A stretch of DNA of 64,000 nucleotides, taken from assembly GCF_002159185.1 (NCBI RefSeq), contig NZ_NFHD01000004.1, positions 99,427 to 163,426 of the forward strand, written 5' to 3'. The stretch is from Gemmiger sp. An87 (GTDB taxonomy: Bacteria > Bacillota > Clostridia > Oscillospirales > Ruminococcaceae). Numbering within the stretch: the stretch's first letter is position 1; each line of letters opens with the position of its first letter. Below, in pieces: positions 39,643 to 47,745 of the stretch. A program made the translations under genes and the position numbers. The notes under the pieces are model-generated. The model was not told where the DNA came from. It saw only the letters and a program-made list of their open reading frames with translations, and did not search any database.

Positions 39643-39670
39643 ATTATAGCACTGTTTGCGCCGTTGTCAA
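39643..39670 (-). promoter_or_regulatory. ilvD promoter
   Basis: On the minus strand a perfect TTGACA (39670-39665) and a perfect TATAAT (39648-39643) have a 16-base spacer. Confidence 0.9.
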
Positions 39671-39740
39671 GCAGTTTTCGGCTGATTATTTTGAATAAAT
39701 TCACGTCAATTTGTTTGAATTTATTCGTACATTCCGCACT

Positions 39741-39768
39741 TTGCAACCGGGATTTTTTCTGTTACAAT
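39741..39768 (+). promoter_or_regulatory. Promoter of the HD-domain gene
   Basis: TTGCAA at 39741-39746 and TACAAT at 39763-39768 with a 16-base spacer. Confidence 0.6.
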
Positions 39769-39836
39769 AACAAAAAACGCACCGCACCGGAGTCTTCATT
39801 CTCCCCGCGCGGAACCGAGAAATGAGGTTGATTCAA

Positions 39837-40409
39837 ATGGCAGGTTTGACGATGGAACGCGCCAAAGAGCTGCTGCACAGCACCACCACCGAGGCTCATC
39901 TGTTCGAGCACGCCATTGGCGTGAGCGCCGCAATGGGGGCCATGGCCCGCCACTTCGGCGAGGACGAGGCCTACTGGCAGGCGGTGGGCTACCTGCACGA
40001 TTACGATTACGAGCAATACCCCGAAGAGCACCTGAAGCACACCGAGGAGCCCCTGCGCGCCGCCGGTGTGGACGAGGAGAGCATCCGGGCGATTCTGGCC
40101 CACGGCTACGGCCTTTGCAGCGAAGTGGAGCCCCAGACCCCCATGGAGAAGAGCCTGTTCACGGTGGACGAGCTCACCGGTCTGATCGGGGCCACCGCAC
40201 GCATGCGGCCGGGCGGGCTTTCCGACCTGGAGGCCTCCAGCGTGAAGAAAAAGTTCAAGGACAAAAAGTTCGCCGCCAAGATCGACCGGGCGGTGATCAA
40301 GCAGGGCTGCGAGATGCTGGGCATGGAACTGGGCGACGTGATCGAGCTGTGCATCCAGGGCATGCGCGAGCAGATGGACGCGCTGGGTCTTGGCCCCAAG
40401 GAGGGCTGA
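39837..40409 (+). CDS. HD-domain phosphohydrolase-like protein
   Basis: The 190-residue protein has an N-terminal HD fold: LFEHAIGVSAAM (first His), VGYLHDYDYEQYP (the HD pair), HTEEPLRAAG and ILAHGYG. The pattern matches small HDIG-type hydrolases annotated as HD domain-containing proteins in gut Clostridia. The C-terminal half is helical and basic (VKKKFKDKKFAAKIDR). Start at 39837 is chosen because GAGG lies 9 bases before it. The substrate is unknown; nucleotide or phosphate ester hydrolysis is the family expectation. Confidence 0.8.
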   Translation: MAGLTMERAKELLHSTTTEAHLFEHAIGVSAAMGAMARHFGEDEAYWQAVGYLHDYDYEQYPEEHLKHTEEPLRAAGVDEESIRAILAHGYGLCSEVEPQTPMEKSLFTVDELTGLIGATARMRPGGLSDLEASSVKKKFKDKKFAAKIDRAVIKQGCEMLGMELGDVIELCIQGMREQMDALGLGPKEG

Positions 40410-40423
40410 ACCGCCCCGTTTTT

Positions 40424-42061
40424 TCAGATTTGAACGGCAGCCGGGGCCTGCGTGGCCTGCGGTGTCTGCTGCGCCGAGGTATTGTCCGGCTTTGTGATGG
40501 CCTGTGGAGCCTGGGTAGCCTCCGGCTTTGCAGTGGGCTGCGGCGTTGCGGTGGGTACCGGGGTCGCGGTGGGCGCCGGAGTTGCGGTGGGCTGTGTGAC
40601 CGGGGCGCTCTTCCAGATCGCATACAGGGTCACCACGCCGCCCTCCTCAGCGGTGAGGTTTTTTACGGTCTGGCCGTCGGTGTACTGCACCGGCCCGCCG
40701 GGCCGGGTGCTCCAGCCGGCGAAGACACTGCCCTCCTTGGAAAAGGCGCAGCCAGCCAGCTTCACTTCGGTGTTGTAGCGGGCCTGGGTGGGTTCCATGC
40801 TGCCCTGCCCCTCTCCGGCTTCATATCGGATGGTGTAGGAATTGGCCTTCCACTGGGCGTACAGATCTACCTTGTCGCCGTCTCTCTTTTTCCGCCCAGA
40901 TTGCTCACCTGCTGGCCGTTTTCATAGGCGGTGCCACTGCCGTCCGGCCAGGTGTTCCAGCCGATGAAGGTGTAGCCAGTGCGGGTGAATCCGGCCTGGG
41001 GCAGCTGGAACTGCTGGCCGTATTCGGTATTCACCGAATCCATGCTGCCCGCGCCGCCGTTGGCGGAAAACCGCACAGTATAGCGGTTGGGAACCCGGCG
41101 GGCGTAAACGGTCTGACCGTTGCCGGGGATGTATTTTTCCCGGATGGGCTGGGTGTACTGGCTGTCGTAGAACCATTACGACCGCTCGGAGCCCACAATG
41201 GGGTCCTGCTCCAGGAAGTCATCGGTGTCCACCTGCAGACCGGGCACGTTGGGCAGGATGAGGATGCGCAGGTCGTTGTTGCGGCCCACAAAGCCGCTGT
41301 CCTCCAGCTTGGGGTTATGGCTCATGTCCAGGGTGGTGAGCAGGTTGTGCCGGGAATAAAGCTGCACCAGCTCCGGGTTGCCGGAAAGGTCCACCTGGGT
41401 GAGCAGGTTTATCTCGAAGTTCAAATCCACCAGCTTAGGGCAGCCGGTCACATCCAGCATTGTGAGCTGGTTATAGGCCACATACAGCCCCTCCAGCACA
41501 GGCAGCTTCAGGGTGAGGCTGGTCATCTGGTTGCCGGAAGCGTTCAGGCTCTTCAGCTGGGTGAAATGCTCGATGCCCTGTAAGCTGGCGATGCCCTGAT
41601 TCTTCACGTTGATGGCGGTCACTGCCTGCAGCTCTGCCTCAGTAAACAGGCCATCTGCTCCGGCACCGTTTAGGTTTTCCGGCCGCAGGAGCCAGGCGCG
41701 GAAGGCGGCGTCCGGGAAGTTCGTTTCGTTCACTGCCACACCTTGGGCGGCGCTGTTTTTTTTCAGGGGCAGCTTCCGGTTCGGCAGGCGCTGCCGCGGG
41801 GGCGGCGGGCTCTTCCACGGTGGCAGGCCGGGTCGCAGCTTCTTCGGCATTCTCACCGCTGGCTGCATCCTCTACAGCTCCAGCTTCCGCAGCGGCAGCA
41901 TCCTCCCCGGCAGGCGGAGCTTCCTCGCCGCTTTGTCCCCCGGCATCTGCGTGGACCGCAGCCGGAAGCTCCTGGGCGAAGGCGGAAATCGGCAGCGACG
42001 CTGCCAGCATCATCACTGCGGCCAGCAGGCACAGGCCCCGGCGCAAGGCATTCCTTCTCAT
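40424..42061 (-). pseudogene. Disrupted secreted LRR / InlB B-repeat surface protein
   Basis: Reading frames in three phases join into one protein of about 540 residues. Its parts are a signal peptide from ATG 42061 (LLAAVMMLAASLPISAFA), a Glu/Ala/Pro-rich linker, about six leucine-rich repeats (for example LKSLNASGNQMTSLTL), a NTWPDGSGTAYENG-type InlB B-repeat, a second B-repeat (FAGWSTRPGG) and a TPTATP-rich C-terminus. Three lesions break it: an eight-base A run at 41756-41763 where removing one base restores the frame, an in-frame TAA at 41178-41176, and a second frameshift near 40881-40897 in a TC/T-rich stretch. No LPXTG motif is present. It was probably an adhesin or surface protein. 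Confidence 0.8.
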
Positions 42062-42124
42062 GGAACAATCAACCTCCCTCTGCTTTTGCAAGCACAAGCA
42101 GTAAATATGATCACTCTTTCACAG

Positions 42125-42153
42125 ACTATATCATTGTATCATTAACCTACCAA
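42125..42153 (-). promoter_or_regulatory. Promoter of the disrupted surface-protein gene
   Basis: On the minus strand TTGGTA (42153-42148) and TATAGT (42130-42125) are 17 bases apart. AGGGAGG lies 11 bases before the ATG, so expression signals are intact. Confidence 0.65.
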
Positions 42154-42184
42154 CACAGAGGGAATAAAAACATCAAAAGCACAA

Positions 42185-42225
42185 AAAAGCAGGACCTTTC
42201 TCCCTGCGGATTGGAGAAAAATCCT
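42185..42225 (-). terminator. Terminator after the peptidoglycan-binding protein
   Basis: AGGA-TTTCTCC-type arms pair 42191-42203 with 42213-42225, with mismatches, and GCTTTTTTG follows on the minus strand. Confidence 0.65.
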
Positions 42226-42255
42226 ACTTTCTATCCGGTATTTACCGCTTTTGGG

Positions 42256-43041
42256 TCAGCCCAGCTGCTGGTTGAACACCGTAATCAGACGGCTCCAGGT
42301 GGCGGTACCCACCTTGCCATCCGCCGTCAGGCCCTGCTGGCCCTGGAAAGCCACCACCGATTTTTTGGTACCGGACCCGAAGTTGCCGTCCACGGTCAGC
42401 TGGGGCACACCCGCAACGCCGTTCAGGTAGCTCTGCAAAAAGCGTACCCAGTCGCCGCTGCTGCCCTGCTGCATCACATAGCCCGCATACCGGGTGACCA
42501 CCTTGGGCGGATTCCCGGCCCGCACGGCCTCATACACCTTGGCCAGCCCGGCAAAGGTGTTCTTGCCCAGCAGTGCGTCGGCGGTGAGGCCAAACTGGGG
42601 CTGGAACCGGCGCAGCGCCGCCGAGGTGCCGCCGCCGAACACACCATCCGCCGAGATGGTCTGGATGCCGGTGTACACCTTGCCCAGAGCCGCCAGCTTC
42701 TGCTGCATGCTCTTCACCACCGCGCCCTTCGCGCCGGGGGCTGCCACGATGCCCGGGTAGATTTCACCCGCGCCGTAGATGCCCGCATACTGGGTGTACA
42801 AGGCGTTCCAGGTGCTCTGGCCGGTCATGCCGTCCACGGTCAGGCCCGCCATGGTCTGGAACTGCTTCACCGCCTGCACCGTGGCCCCGCCGTACTGGCC
42901 GTCCACCGCGACGCTCTGGATCTGGGGCCATTGCTTGCGGATGCCGTTCAGCCAGGTCTGTACCTGGGCCGAATCCGGCCCCTTGCTTCCGTTTTGCAGC
43001 ACCGTTCCGAAGTACGGGGGCACTGCTGTGATTGTTGCCAT
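42256..43041 (-). CDS. Three-domain peptidoglycan-binding (PG_binding_1) protein
   Basis: The 261-residue protein is essentially three tandem PG_binding_1 repeats, each with a helix ending QTWL/QKLA/QSYL and a GxFGxxTxxAV/SAL/SVVAFQ strand-helix (about 25-90, 110-180, 195-261). These domains bind peptidoglycan and often sit beside hydrolase domains, but none is visible here. There is no signal peptide: the start ATITAVPPYFG is not hydrophobic enough. AAGGAGG precedes the ATG 9 bases upstream. A spore-cortex or unusual export route is possible. It is 53 bases downstream of spoIIR. Confidence 0.88.
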   Translation of the reverse strand: MATITAVPPYFGTVLQNGSKGPDSAQVQTWLNGIRKQWPQIQSVAVDGQYGGATVQAVKQFQTMAGLTVDGMTGQSTWNALYTQYAGIYGAGEIYPGIVAAPGAKGAVVKSMQQKLAALGKVYTGIQTISADGVFGGGTSAALRRFQPQFGLTADALLGKNTFAGLAKVYEAVRAGNPPKVVTRYAGYVMQQGSSGDWVRFLQSYLNGVAGVPQLTVDGNFGSGTKKSVVAFQGQQGLTADGKVGTATWSRLITVFNQQLG

Positions 43042-43094
43042 ATCTGCATCCCTCCTTGCGCCATTGTATGCGCTAACGTTACGGGATGTTCCTC

Positions 43095-43721
43095 TCAATT
43101 TTCGTGCAGCCACTCCTCCAGCCGCTCCACCGCCTCCAGCGCGGCGAAGCGGACCTCGTAGCCCTGGCTGTTTTCCAGAATCTCCTGTTGGGCCGCCTCG
43201 GGGTATTCGGCGGGCTGTGCGGCGGAGAGACAAAGAGCCGGATAAAGCACACAGAACCAGTTGCGGCCCGCGTGCTCCCCCAGCTCCACCCGCAGCGCAT
43301 CGTACCGGCCCGCGGGCAGAGTAAACGCCTCGTAGGCGGTGGTGGGGAAATACATGTTGGTCACATAGACCCGCACCGTCTGGTTGCTGCCCTCTTCGCG
43401 CACCACCCGCTCGGCCGCGCGCTGGAAGTCCTGCAGATGGGCCCGGGCGGTTTCCAGGGCAGCTTGCTGGTCCGGCAGACCGGCGAACAGGGTCTGGGCG
43501 GTTTCCAGCACCGCATCCCGCACCAGCAGCTTAAGGGCCTGGTCCTCTTCGCTGTTGGAATTGGCCTGCACGTGCAGGCGCAGGGTGTCCTGCCGCAGGG
43601 AGGCGCAGGCCGCCGAAAAGGGGCCCAGCCAGCCGCTCACAGCAATTGACAGCACCAGCCCGGCAGCCAGGGCCACATGGGCCACCCAAGATTTATTTTC
43701 TTTAAGTACCGCAAAAAACAT
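43095..43721 (-). CDS. spoIIR: Stage II sporulation protein R
   Basis: The 208-residue protein has an N-terminal hydrophobic signal or anchor (about 10-35) and then LRLHVQANSNSEEDQALKL, the diagnostic SpoIIR segment, plus VREEGSNQTVRVYVTNMYFP and YPALCLSA. SpoIIR is made in the forespore under sigma-F and triggers SpoIIGA to process pro-sigma-E. ATG 43721 is used because AAAGGA precedes it; an in-frame TTG at 43757 lies inside the upstream hairpin. Its ribosome site is in the 3' arm of the ispE terminator. Many relatives in the gut do not form spores, so its use is uncertain. Confidence 0.9.
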   Translation of the reverse strand: MFFAVLKENKSWVAHVALAAGLVLSIAVSGWLGPFSAACASLRQDTLRLHVQANSNSEEDQALKLLVRDAVLETAQTLFAGLPDQQAALETARAHLQDFQRAAERVVREEGSNQTVRVYVTNMYFPTTAYEAFTLPAGRYDALRVELGEHAGRNWFCVLYPALCLSAAQPAEYPEAAQQEILENSQGYEVRFAALEAVERLEEWLHEN

Positions 43722-43724
43722 AAA

Positions 43725-43774
43725 AACGCACGTCCTTTCCTTGGCAGCTTCTGCCAATAGAATGGACGTGCGTT
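43725..43774. terminator. Two-tier terminator hairpin between ispE and spoIIR
   Basis: An 11-bp outer stem pairs 43725-43735 with 43764-43774 and a 7-bp inner stem pairs 43741-43747 with 43751-43757. T-rich runs lie on both sides. On the minus strand the 3' arm contains the spoIIR Shine-Dalgarno sequence and the stem ends 3 bases before the spoIIR ATG. Confidence 0.8.
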
Positions 43775-43781
43775 CCGTTTT

Positions 43782-44717
43782 TTATTCCGCCGGATGGGAT
43801 TTTTGCTCGGGATTTTTTCTGCCCTTGTTCCGGGCGGGGGCCGGTCGGCGGCTGTGGACCACACGGGCGCCCCAGCGGTCCGGCCGGGCCAGATAAACCT
43901 GACTGTAATCCCGGCGCAGGGCGGCAGCGGCCCGCTTTGCGGCGGCTTCGTCATCAAACACGCCGAACACTGCCGCGCCGCTGCCGGTCATCAGGCTGGC
44001 CAGTGCGCCGTTTTCGTTCAGCAGCCGCTTGATGGCCGGGGTCTCCTTTGCGCCGCTGCATTCCTCCAGGGCGTTGCCGCTGGCGGCGCACAGCGCGTTC
44101 AGGTCCCCCGCCTTCACCGCTGCCTCCGCGGCGGCGGAATCCGGGTGGACGCTGCTGCCCACCTCGTCGTAACGGGCGAAGGCCTCGGGAGTGCTCACGC
44201 CCACGCTGGGCATGACCACCACGAACCAGCAGTCCGGGCAGGGGGGCAGGGGCTTGAGGATGTCGCCGATGCCCTGCACCCGGCAGGTGCCGCCCAGAAT
44301 GGCAAAGGGCACATCCGCACCGATGGTGGCGCCGATGGCACACAGCTCGGTGATGGACAGTTTGGCCCCGTACAGCTCGTTCATGCCCACCAGCACGGCG
44401 GCGGCGTCGGCGCTGCCGCCTGCCATGCCCGCCCGCACCGGGGTGGCCTTGTGAATCTCGATTTCCACGCCGGCCAGCAGACCGGTATAGTGGAAGAAGG
44501 CCAGTGCCGCCTTGTAGGCGGTGTTCTTCTCGTTGGCCGGGATACGGCTGCCGGGCAGGCGCAGGATCAGATCCCGGCTTTTGCGCAGCACCACCCGCTC
44601 GTGCAGGGTGATGGTCTGCATGATCATATCCAGCGCGTGGTAGCCGCCGGGCAAAAGGCCGGTCACGTCCAGCGTCAGGTTCAGCTTGGCCGGGGCCAGC
44701 ACGGTTACCTGTTTCAT
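43782..44717 (-). CDS. ispE: 4-(cytidine 5'-diphospho)-2-C-methyl-D-erythritol kinase
   Basis: The 311-residue GHMP kinase has APAKLNLTLDV (N-terminal strand), the PVRAGMAGGSADAAAVLVGM ATP loop and SLMTGSGAAVFGVFD (motif 3). It phosphorylates CDP-methylerythritol in the MEP isoprenoid pathway. The C-terminal 25 residues are a basic, Pro/Lys/Arg-rich extension not usual for IspE. It lies 13 bases after the DUF362 gene, so it shares its transcript. No other MEP gene is in view. Confidence 0.95.
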   Translation of the reverse strand: MKQVTVLAPAKLNLTLDVTGLLPGGYHALDMIMQTITLHERVVLRKSRDLILRLPGSRIPANEKNTAYKAALAFFHYTGLLAGVEIEIHKATPVRAGMAGGSADAAAVLVGMNELYGAKLSITELCAIGATIGADVPFAILGGTCRVQGIGDILKPLPPCPDCWFVVVMPSVGVSTPEAFARYDEVGSSVHPDSAAAEAAVKAGDLNALCAASGNALEECSGAKETPAIKRLLNENGALASLMTGSGAAVFGVFDDEAAAKRAAAALRRDYSQVYLARPDRWGARVVHSRRPAPARNKGRKNPEQKSHPAE

Positions 44718-44730
44718 GGCTCACACCTCG

Positions 44731-45873
44731 TTATAATTTTTTTAAAAGAAAAGACCGCCGGGTGTCGATGGCCTTCACCGGGCACATCTCGTGGCAGCAG
44801 AAGCACCGGATGCATTTGGCCGGATGGATGTGCGCCTTGCCCTGCACCGTGATGGTGTGCTGAGGGCAGATCTCGGCGCACTTGCCGCAGCCGATGCACC
44901 GGCGTTTGTTGATCACCGGGCGGGGGGCCAGCAGCCGCTCCACCGCGGGCACCGCCCAGCGCACCGCCCGGGGGGCCTTGTCGGCAAAGTCCACACTGCC
45001 CCAGCTGGAGGGCAGCCGGTAGCCGGGAATGGGGCGGCACAGCTCCCCTCCCCCTCTGGCGCAGGCCAGGTCGAACCGCTCCGGGCACAGACCCCGGCCG
45101 ATGGCCGCGTTTAAGTAGGGCACGTCCTTGGGGCGGATGTTCAGCATATGGCAGAGGGCAAGGTCCATCTGCAGATGGTTCTCTGCCGCTGCCACAAGAC
45201 CCACCATGCGGGGCGTTCCGCCCGCCGGGCCGTCGCCCTCCTGGGCCAGAATGCCGTCCAGAACAGCAAAGCCGGGCTTCACGCAGCCCAGCAGGTCGAT
45301 GAGCATCTCGCCGAAGCGCTCCTTATCCGGGAAGCGCATGTGCCATTCGGCCTTCTGCAGGCCGGGAATGCAGCCGAACAGATTCTTGGTGGCGGCGGAA
45401 AGGCCGGTCATCATGTGGGTCTTGAGCTTGGGCAGGTTGATGAGCACATCGCAGTCCAGCACCGGCTCGATCAGGGTAAAGGCCCGGACCAGCTTTCCGC
45501 CGGATGCGGTTTCCCGGCTTCTGCAGTCGGTATAGAGGGCCGCACCCTCCTCCCGGCACACGTCGGCCAGGCCGCTCACTTTATAGATGCTGCGCAGGAT
45601 GGCCGGGTTGTAGACCCCGCCGGGGGAATCCGTTACCATGATGGAGGCAGCGCCCCGGCGGCGCACCGCCCGGATTACCGCCCGCACCAGCGCCGGGTGG
45701 GTGGTTACCGCCCGTTCCGGCGTGTGTTTGGCCAGCAGGTTGGGCTTCAGCAGCACCTTCTTGCCCGCCAGCGCTTCGGCGGCGGGCAGCTGGCAGAACA
45801 GCCGCTCCACCGCGGCATCCACCGTCTGCTGGTCATAGCTTGCCGCCGCGGCAAAGTACACGTTGTTATCCAT
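44731..45873 (-). CDS. DUF362 protein with C-terminal two-cluster ferredoxin domain
   Basis: The 380-residue protein has the DUF362 domain (about 20-290: VLLKPNLLAKHTPERAVTTHPA, VTDSPGG, INLPKLKTHMMTGLSAATKNLFG) and a C-terminal 4Fe-4S ferredoxin (about 315-365) with CIGCGKCAEICP and CIRCFCCHEMCP, eight cysteines for two clusters. It is a probable iron-sulfur redox protein of unknown substrate. It overlaps the upstream aminotransferase by 8 bases and is followed closely by ispE. IspG and IspH need low-potential electrons, so a supply role is conceivable but unproven. Confidence 0.88.
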   Translation of the reverse strand: MDNNVYFAAAASYDQQTVDAAVERLFCQLPAAEALAGKKVLLKPNLLAKHTPERAVTTHPALVRAVIRAVRRRGAASIMVTDSPGGVYNPAILRSIYKVSGLADVCREEGAALYTDCRSRETASGGKLVRAFTLIEPVLDCDVLINLPKLKTHMMTGLSAATKNLFGCIPGLQKAEWHMRFPDKERFGEMLIDLLGCVKPGFAVLDGILAQEGDGPAGGTPRMVGLVAAAENHLQMDLALCHMLNIRPKDVPYLNAAIGRGLCPERFDLACARGGGELCRPIPGYRLPSSWGSVDFADKAPRAVRWAVPAVERLLAPRPVINKRRCIGCGKCAEICPQHTITVQGKAHIHPAKCIRCFCCHEMCPVKAIDTRRSFLLKKL

Positions 45874-47053
45874 TCACACCCTCGTCCCGCAGTTGCTGCA
45901 GAAAGGCCTCGATCCGATCCAGCGCCTGCTTCAGATGGCTCACGGAATAGGCGTAACTGATGCGCACAAAGCCCTCGCCGCAGTCGCCGAAGGCGGTGCC
46001 GGGCACCACTGCCACCCGCTTGGCATACAGCAATTTTTCACAGAATTCATCGCTGGACAGGCCGGTGGACTGGATGCTGGGGAACACATAGAAGGCGCCC
46101 TTCGGCTCGAAGCAGGAAAGGCCCATCTCGTTCAGGCGGCTGACCAGGAAGCGACGGCGCATGTCGTATTCCTGGCGCATGCGCTCGATCTCATCGTCAC
46201 ATTCCCGCATGGCCACCACCGCCGCATACTGACTGGTGGTAGGCGCACACATGATGCAGTTCTGGTGCAGCTTGGTCATTACGGCAATCACCTCGCGGGG
46301 GCCGCAGGCAAAGCCCATGCGCCAGCCGGTCATGGCGAAGGCCTTGGAGAAGCCGTTCACCACCACGGTGCGCTCGGCCATGCCGGGCAGGCTGGCGATG
46401 CTCACATGGGGATGGTCGCAGTAGTTCAGCTCGGCGTAGATTTCATCCGAGAGAACCATGATGTCGGTATCCCGCAGCACCTCGGCAATGGCCTCCAGGT
46501 CCTCCCGCTCCATCACCGCGCCGGTGGGGTTGCAGGGGAAGGGCATAATGAGCAGCTTGGTCTTGGGGGTGATGGCCGCCTTCAGCTCTTCGGCGGTGAG
46601 GCGGAACTGGTTTTCCGCCTTCAGAGGCACCGGCACCGGCACGCCGCCGGTGAGGGTGGTGATGGGCTGATAGCACACAAAGCAGGGCTCGGGGATGATG
46701 ACCTCGTCGCCGGGGGCCACCAGGCTGCGGATGCACATGTCAATGGCCTCGCTGCCGCCCACCGTGACCAGGATCTGGCCCAGCGGGTCGTAGGAAAGGC
46801 CGAACCGCCGGTCCATGTAGGCGGCGATCTCCTGCCGCAGCTCCTTCATACCGGCGTTGGCGGTGTAGCTGGTCTTGCCCTTCTGCAGGCTCTTGATGCC
46901 CGCGTCCCGGATGCGCCAGGGGGTCTTGAAGTCCGGCTCGCCCACGCCCAGGCTGATGCAGTCGTCCATTTCGGCGGCGATGTCGAAGAATTTACGGATG
47001 CCCGAGGGCCGCATGGCGGCAGCGGCCGGGGCAATCAAACGGCTGTAGTCCAT
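45866..47053 (-). CDS. Class I PLP aminotransferase
   Basis: The 395-residue fold type I enzyme has SLGVGEPDFKTPW, TANAGMKELR, PCNPTGAVM, LSDEIYAELNY and NGFSKAFAMTGWRMGF, where the Lys is the PLP Schiff base. It matches the aspartate/aromatic aminotransferase subgroup (AspC/PatA type). Its ATG overlaps by one base with the stop of the Lrp-family gene upstream, so they are coupled. Substrate range cannot be read from sequence. Confidence 0.93.
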   Translation of the reverse strand: MDYSRLIAPAAAAMRPSGIRKFFDIAAEMDDCISLGVGEPDFKTPWRIRDAGIKSLQKGKTSYTANAGMKELRQEIAAYMDRRFGLSYDPLGQILVTVGGSEAIDMCIRSLVAPGDEVIIPEPCFVCYQPITTLTGGVPVPVPLKAENQFRLTAEELKAAITPKTKLLIMPFPCNPTGAVMEREDLEAIAEVLRDTDIMVLSDEIYAELNYCDHPHVSIASLPGMAERTVVVNGFSKAFAMTGWRMGFACGPREVIAVMTKLHQNCIMCAPTTSQYAAVVAMRECDDEIERMRQEYDMRRRFLVSRLNEMGLSCFEPKGAFYVFPSIQSTGLSSDEFCEKLLYAKRVAVVPGTAFGDCGEGFVRISYAYSVSHLKQALDRIEAFLQQLRDEGVNG

Positions 47054-47532
47054 CACAGCGTAGCCCACTCCCTTTCGTCCGGCTCTTCCTCGGCGTACAT
47101 CACGCCGTCCTTTTTATAGGTGCGCAGCACAAAGTGAGTGGCGGTGGAAAGCACGTCGTCCATGGGAGAAAGGCGCTTGGCCACGAAGAGGGCAATCTCC
47201 TGGAAGCTGTGGCCCGCGATCACCAGCTGCAGGTCGTAGCCGCCGCTCATGAGCAGCACGCTCTGCACCTCGTCAAACTGGCTGATGGCCATGGCGATCT
47301 CGTCAAAGCCGTGGCTCTTCTTGGGGCGCACCCGCAGCTCGATCACGGCCTGCACCTTATCGGTGCTCACCTTTTCCCAGTCCACCATGGCCCGGTAACC
47401 ACGGATTACGCCCTTCTTGGCGTAGTCATCCATCTGGGCGGCCACTTCCTCGGGGCTGATGCTCAGCATGGCGGCCAGCTCCTCCACGCTCAGGCGGGCG
47501 TTTTCCTCCAACAATTTCAGCAAACGTTCCAT
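47053..47532 (-). CDS. Lrp/AsnC-family transcriptional regulator
   Basis: The 159-residue protein has an N-terminal winged helix (about 1-55, with LEENARLSVEELAAML) and a C-terminal RAM/AsnC effector domain (about 65-150, with DEVQSVLLMSGGYDLQL). Lrp proteins sense amino acids and form dimers to octamers. It is translationally coupled with the class I aminotransferase, so it probably senses a substrate or product of that enzyme. ATG 47532 is used; upstream in-frame GTG is possible. The C-terminus is extended with an acidic tail. Confidence 0.88.
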   Translation of the reverse strand: MERLLKLLEENARLSVEELAAMLSISPEEVAAQMDDYAKKGVIRGYRAMVDWEKVSTDKVQAVIELRVRPKKSHGFDEIAMAISQFDEVQSVLLMSGGYDLQLVIAGHSFQEIALFVAKRLSPMDDVLSTATHFVLRTYKKDGVMYAEEEPDEREWATL

Positions 47533-47594
47533 ACAATGGGTCACTTCTTTCTTTGTTGATTGGCCCCTTTGGGGCAAATTCGGCAATTTACCTT

Positions 47595-47623
47595 ATTATA
47601 AAAAAAAATACTCTTAAAGTAAA
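47595..47623 (-). promoter_or_regulatory. Promoter of the lrp-aminotransferase-DUF362-ispE operon
   Basis: On the minus strand TTTACT (47623-47618) and TATAAT (47600-47595) are 17 bases apart. Confidence 0.7.
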
Positions 47624-47641
47624 CCACGGGGCTGCAAAATC

Positions 47642-47650
47642 TGCTATAAT
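47642..47650 (+). promoter_or_regulatory. Extended -10 promoter of the ACT-UPF0210 operon
   Basis: TGCTATAAT at 47642-47650 is a perfect extended -10; no good -35 is present at 16-18 bases. It lies 22 bases from the divergent lrp -35, so both promoters share one short control region. Confidence 0.65.
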
Positions 47651-47745
47651 GGCAATAACGTCTTGCAGCCGCCAGCGGCTGCAAACCGCCGCAAACCGGG
47701 CACCGCGCCGCGCGCTGTGCCGCCGCAGAGGGAGGATTTTGGTTT

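Noticed and set aside
40500..40600. Simple-sequence repeat region as a mobile or regulatory repeat
   Set aside because: It encodes the TPTATP-rich C-terminus of the disrupted surface protein.
41076..41178. Frameshift in the middle of the surface-protein pseudogene
   Set aside because: The reading frame is the same on both sides of the stop, so the lesion is an in-frame TAA, not a shift.
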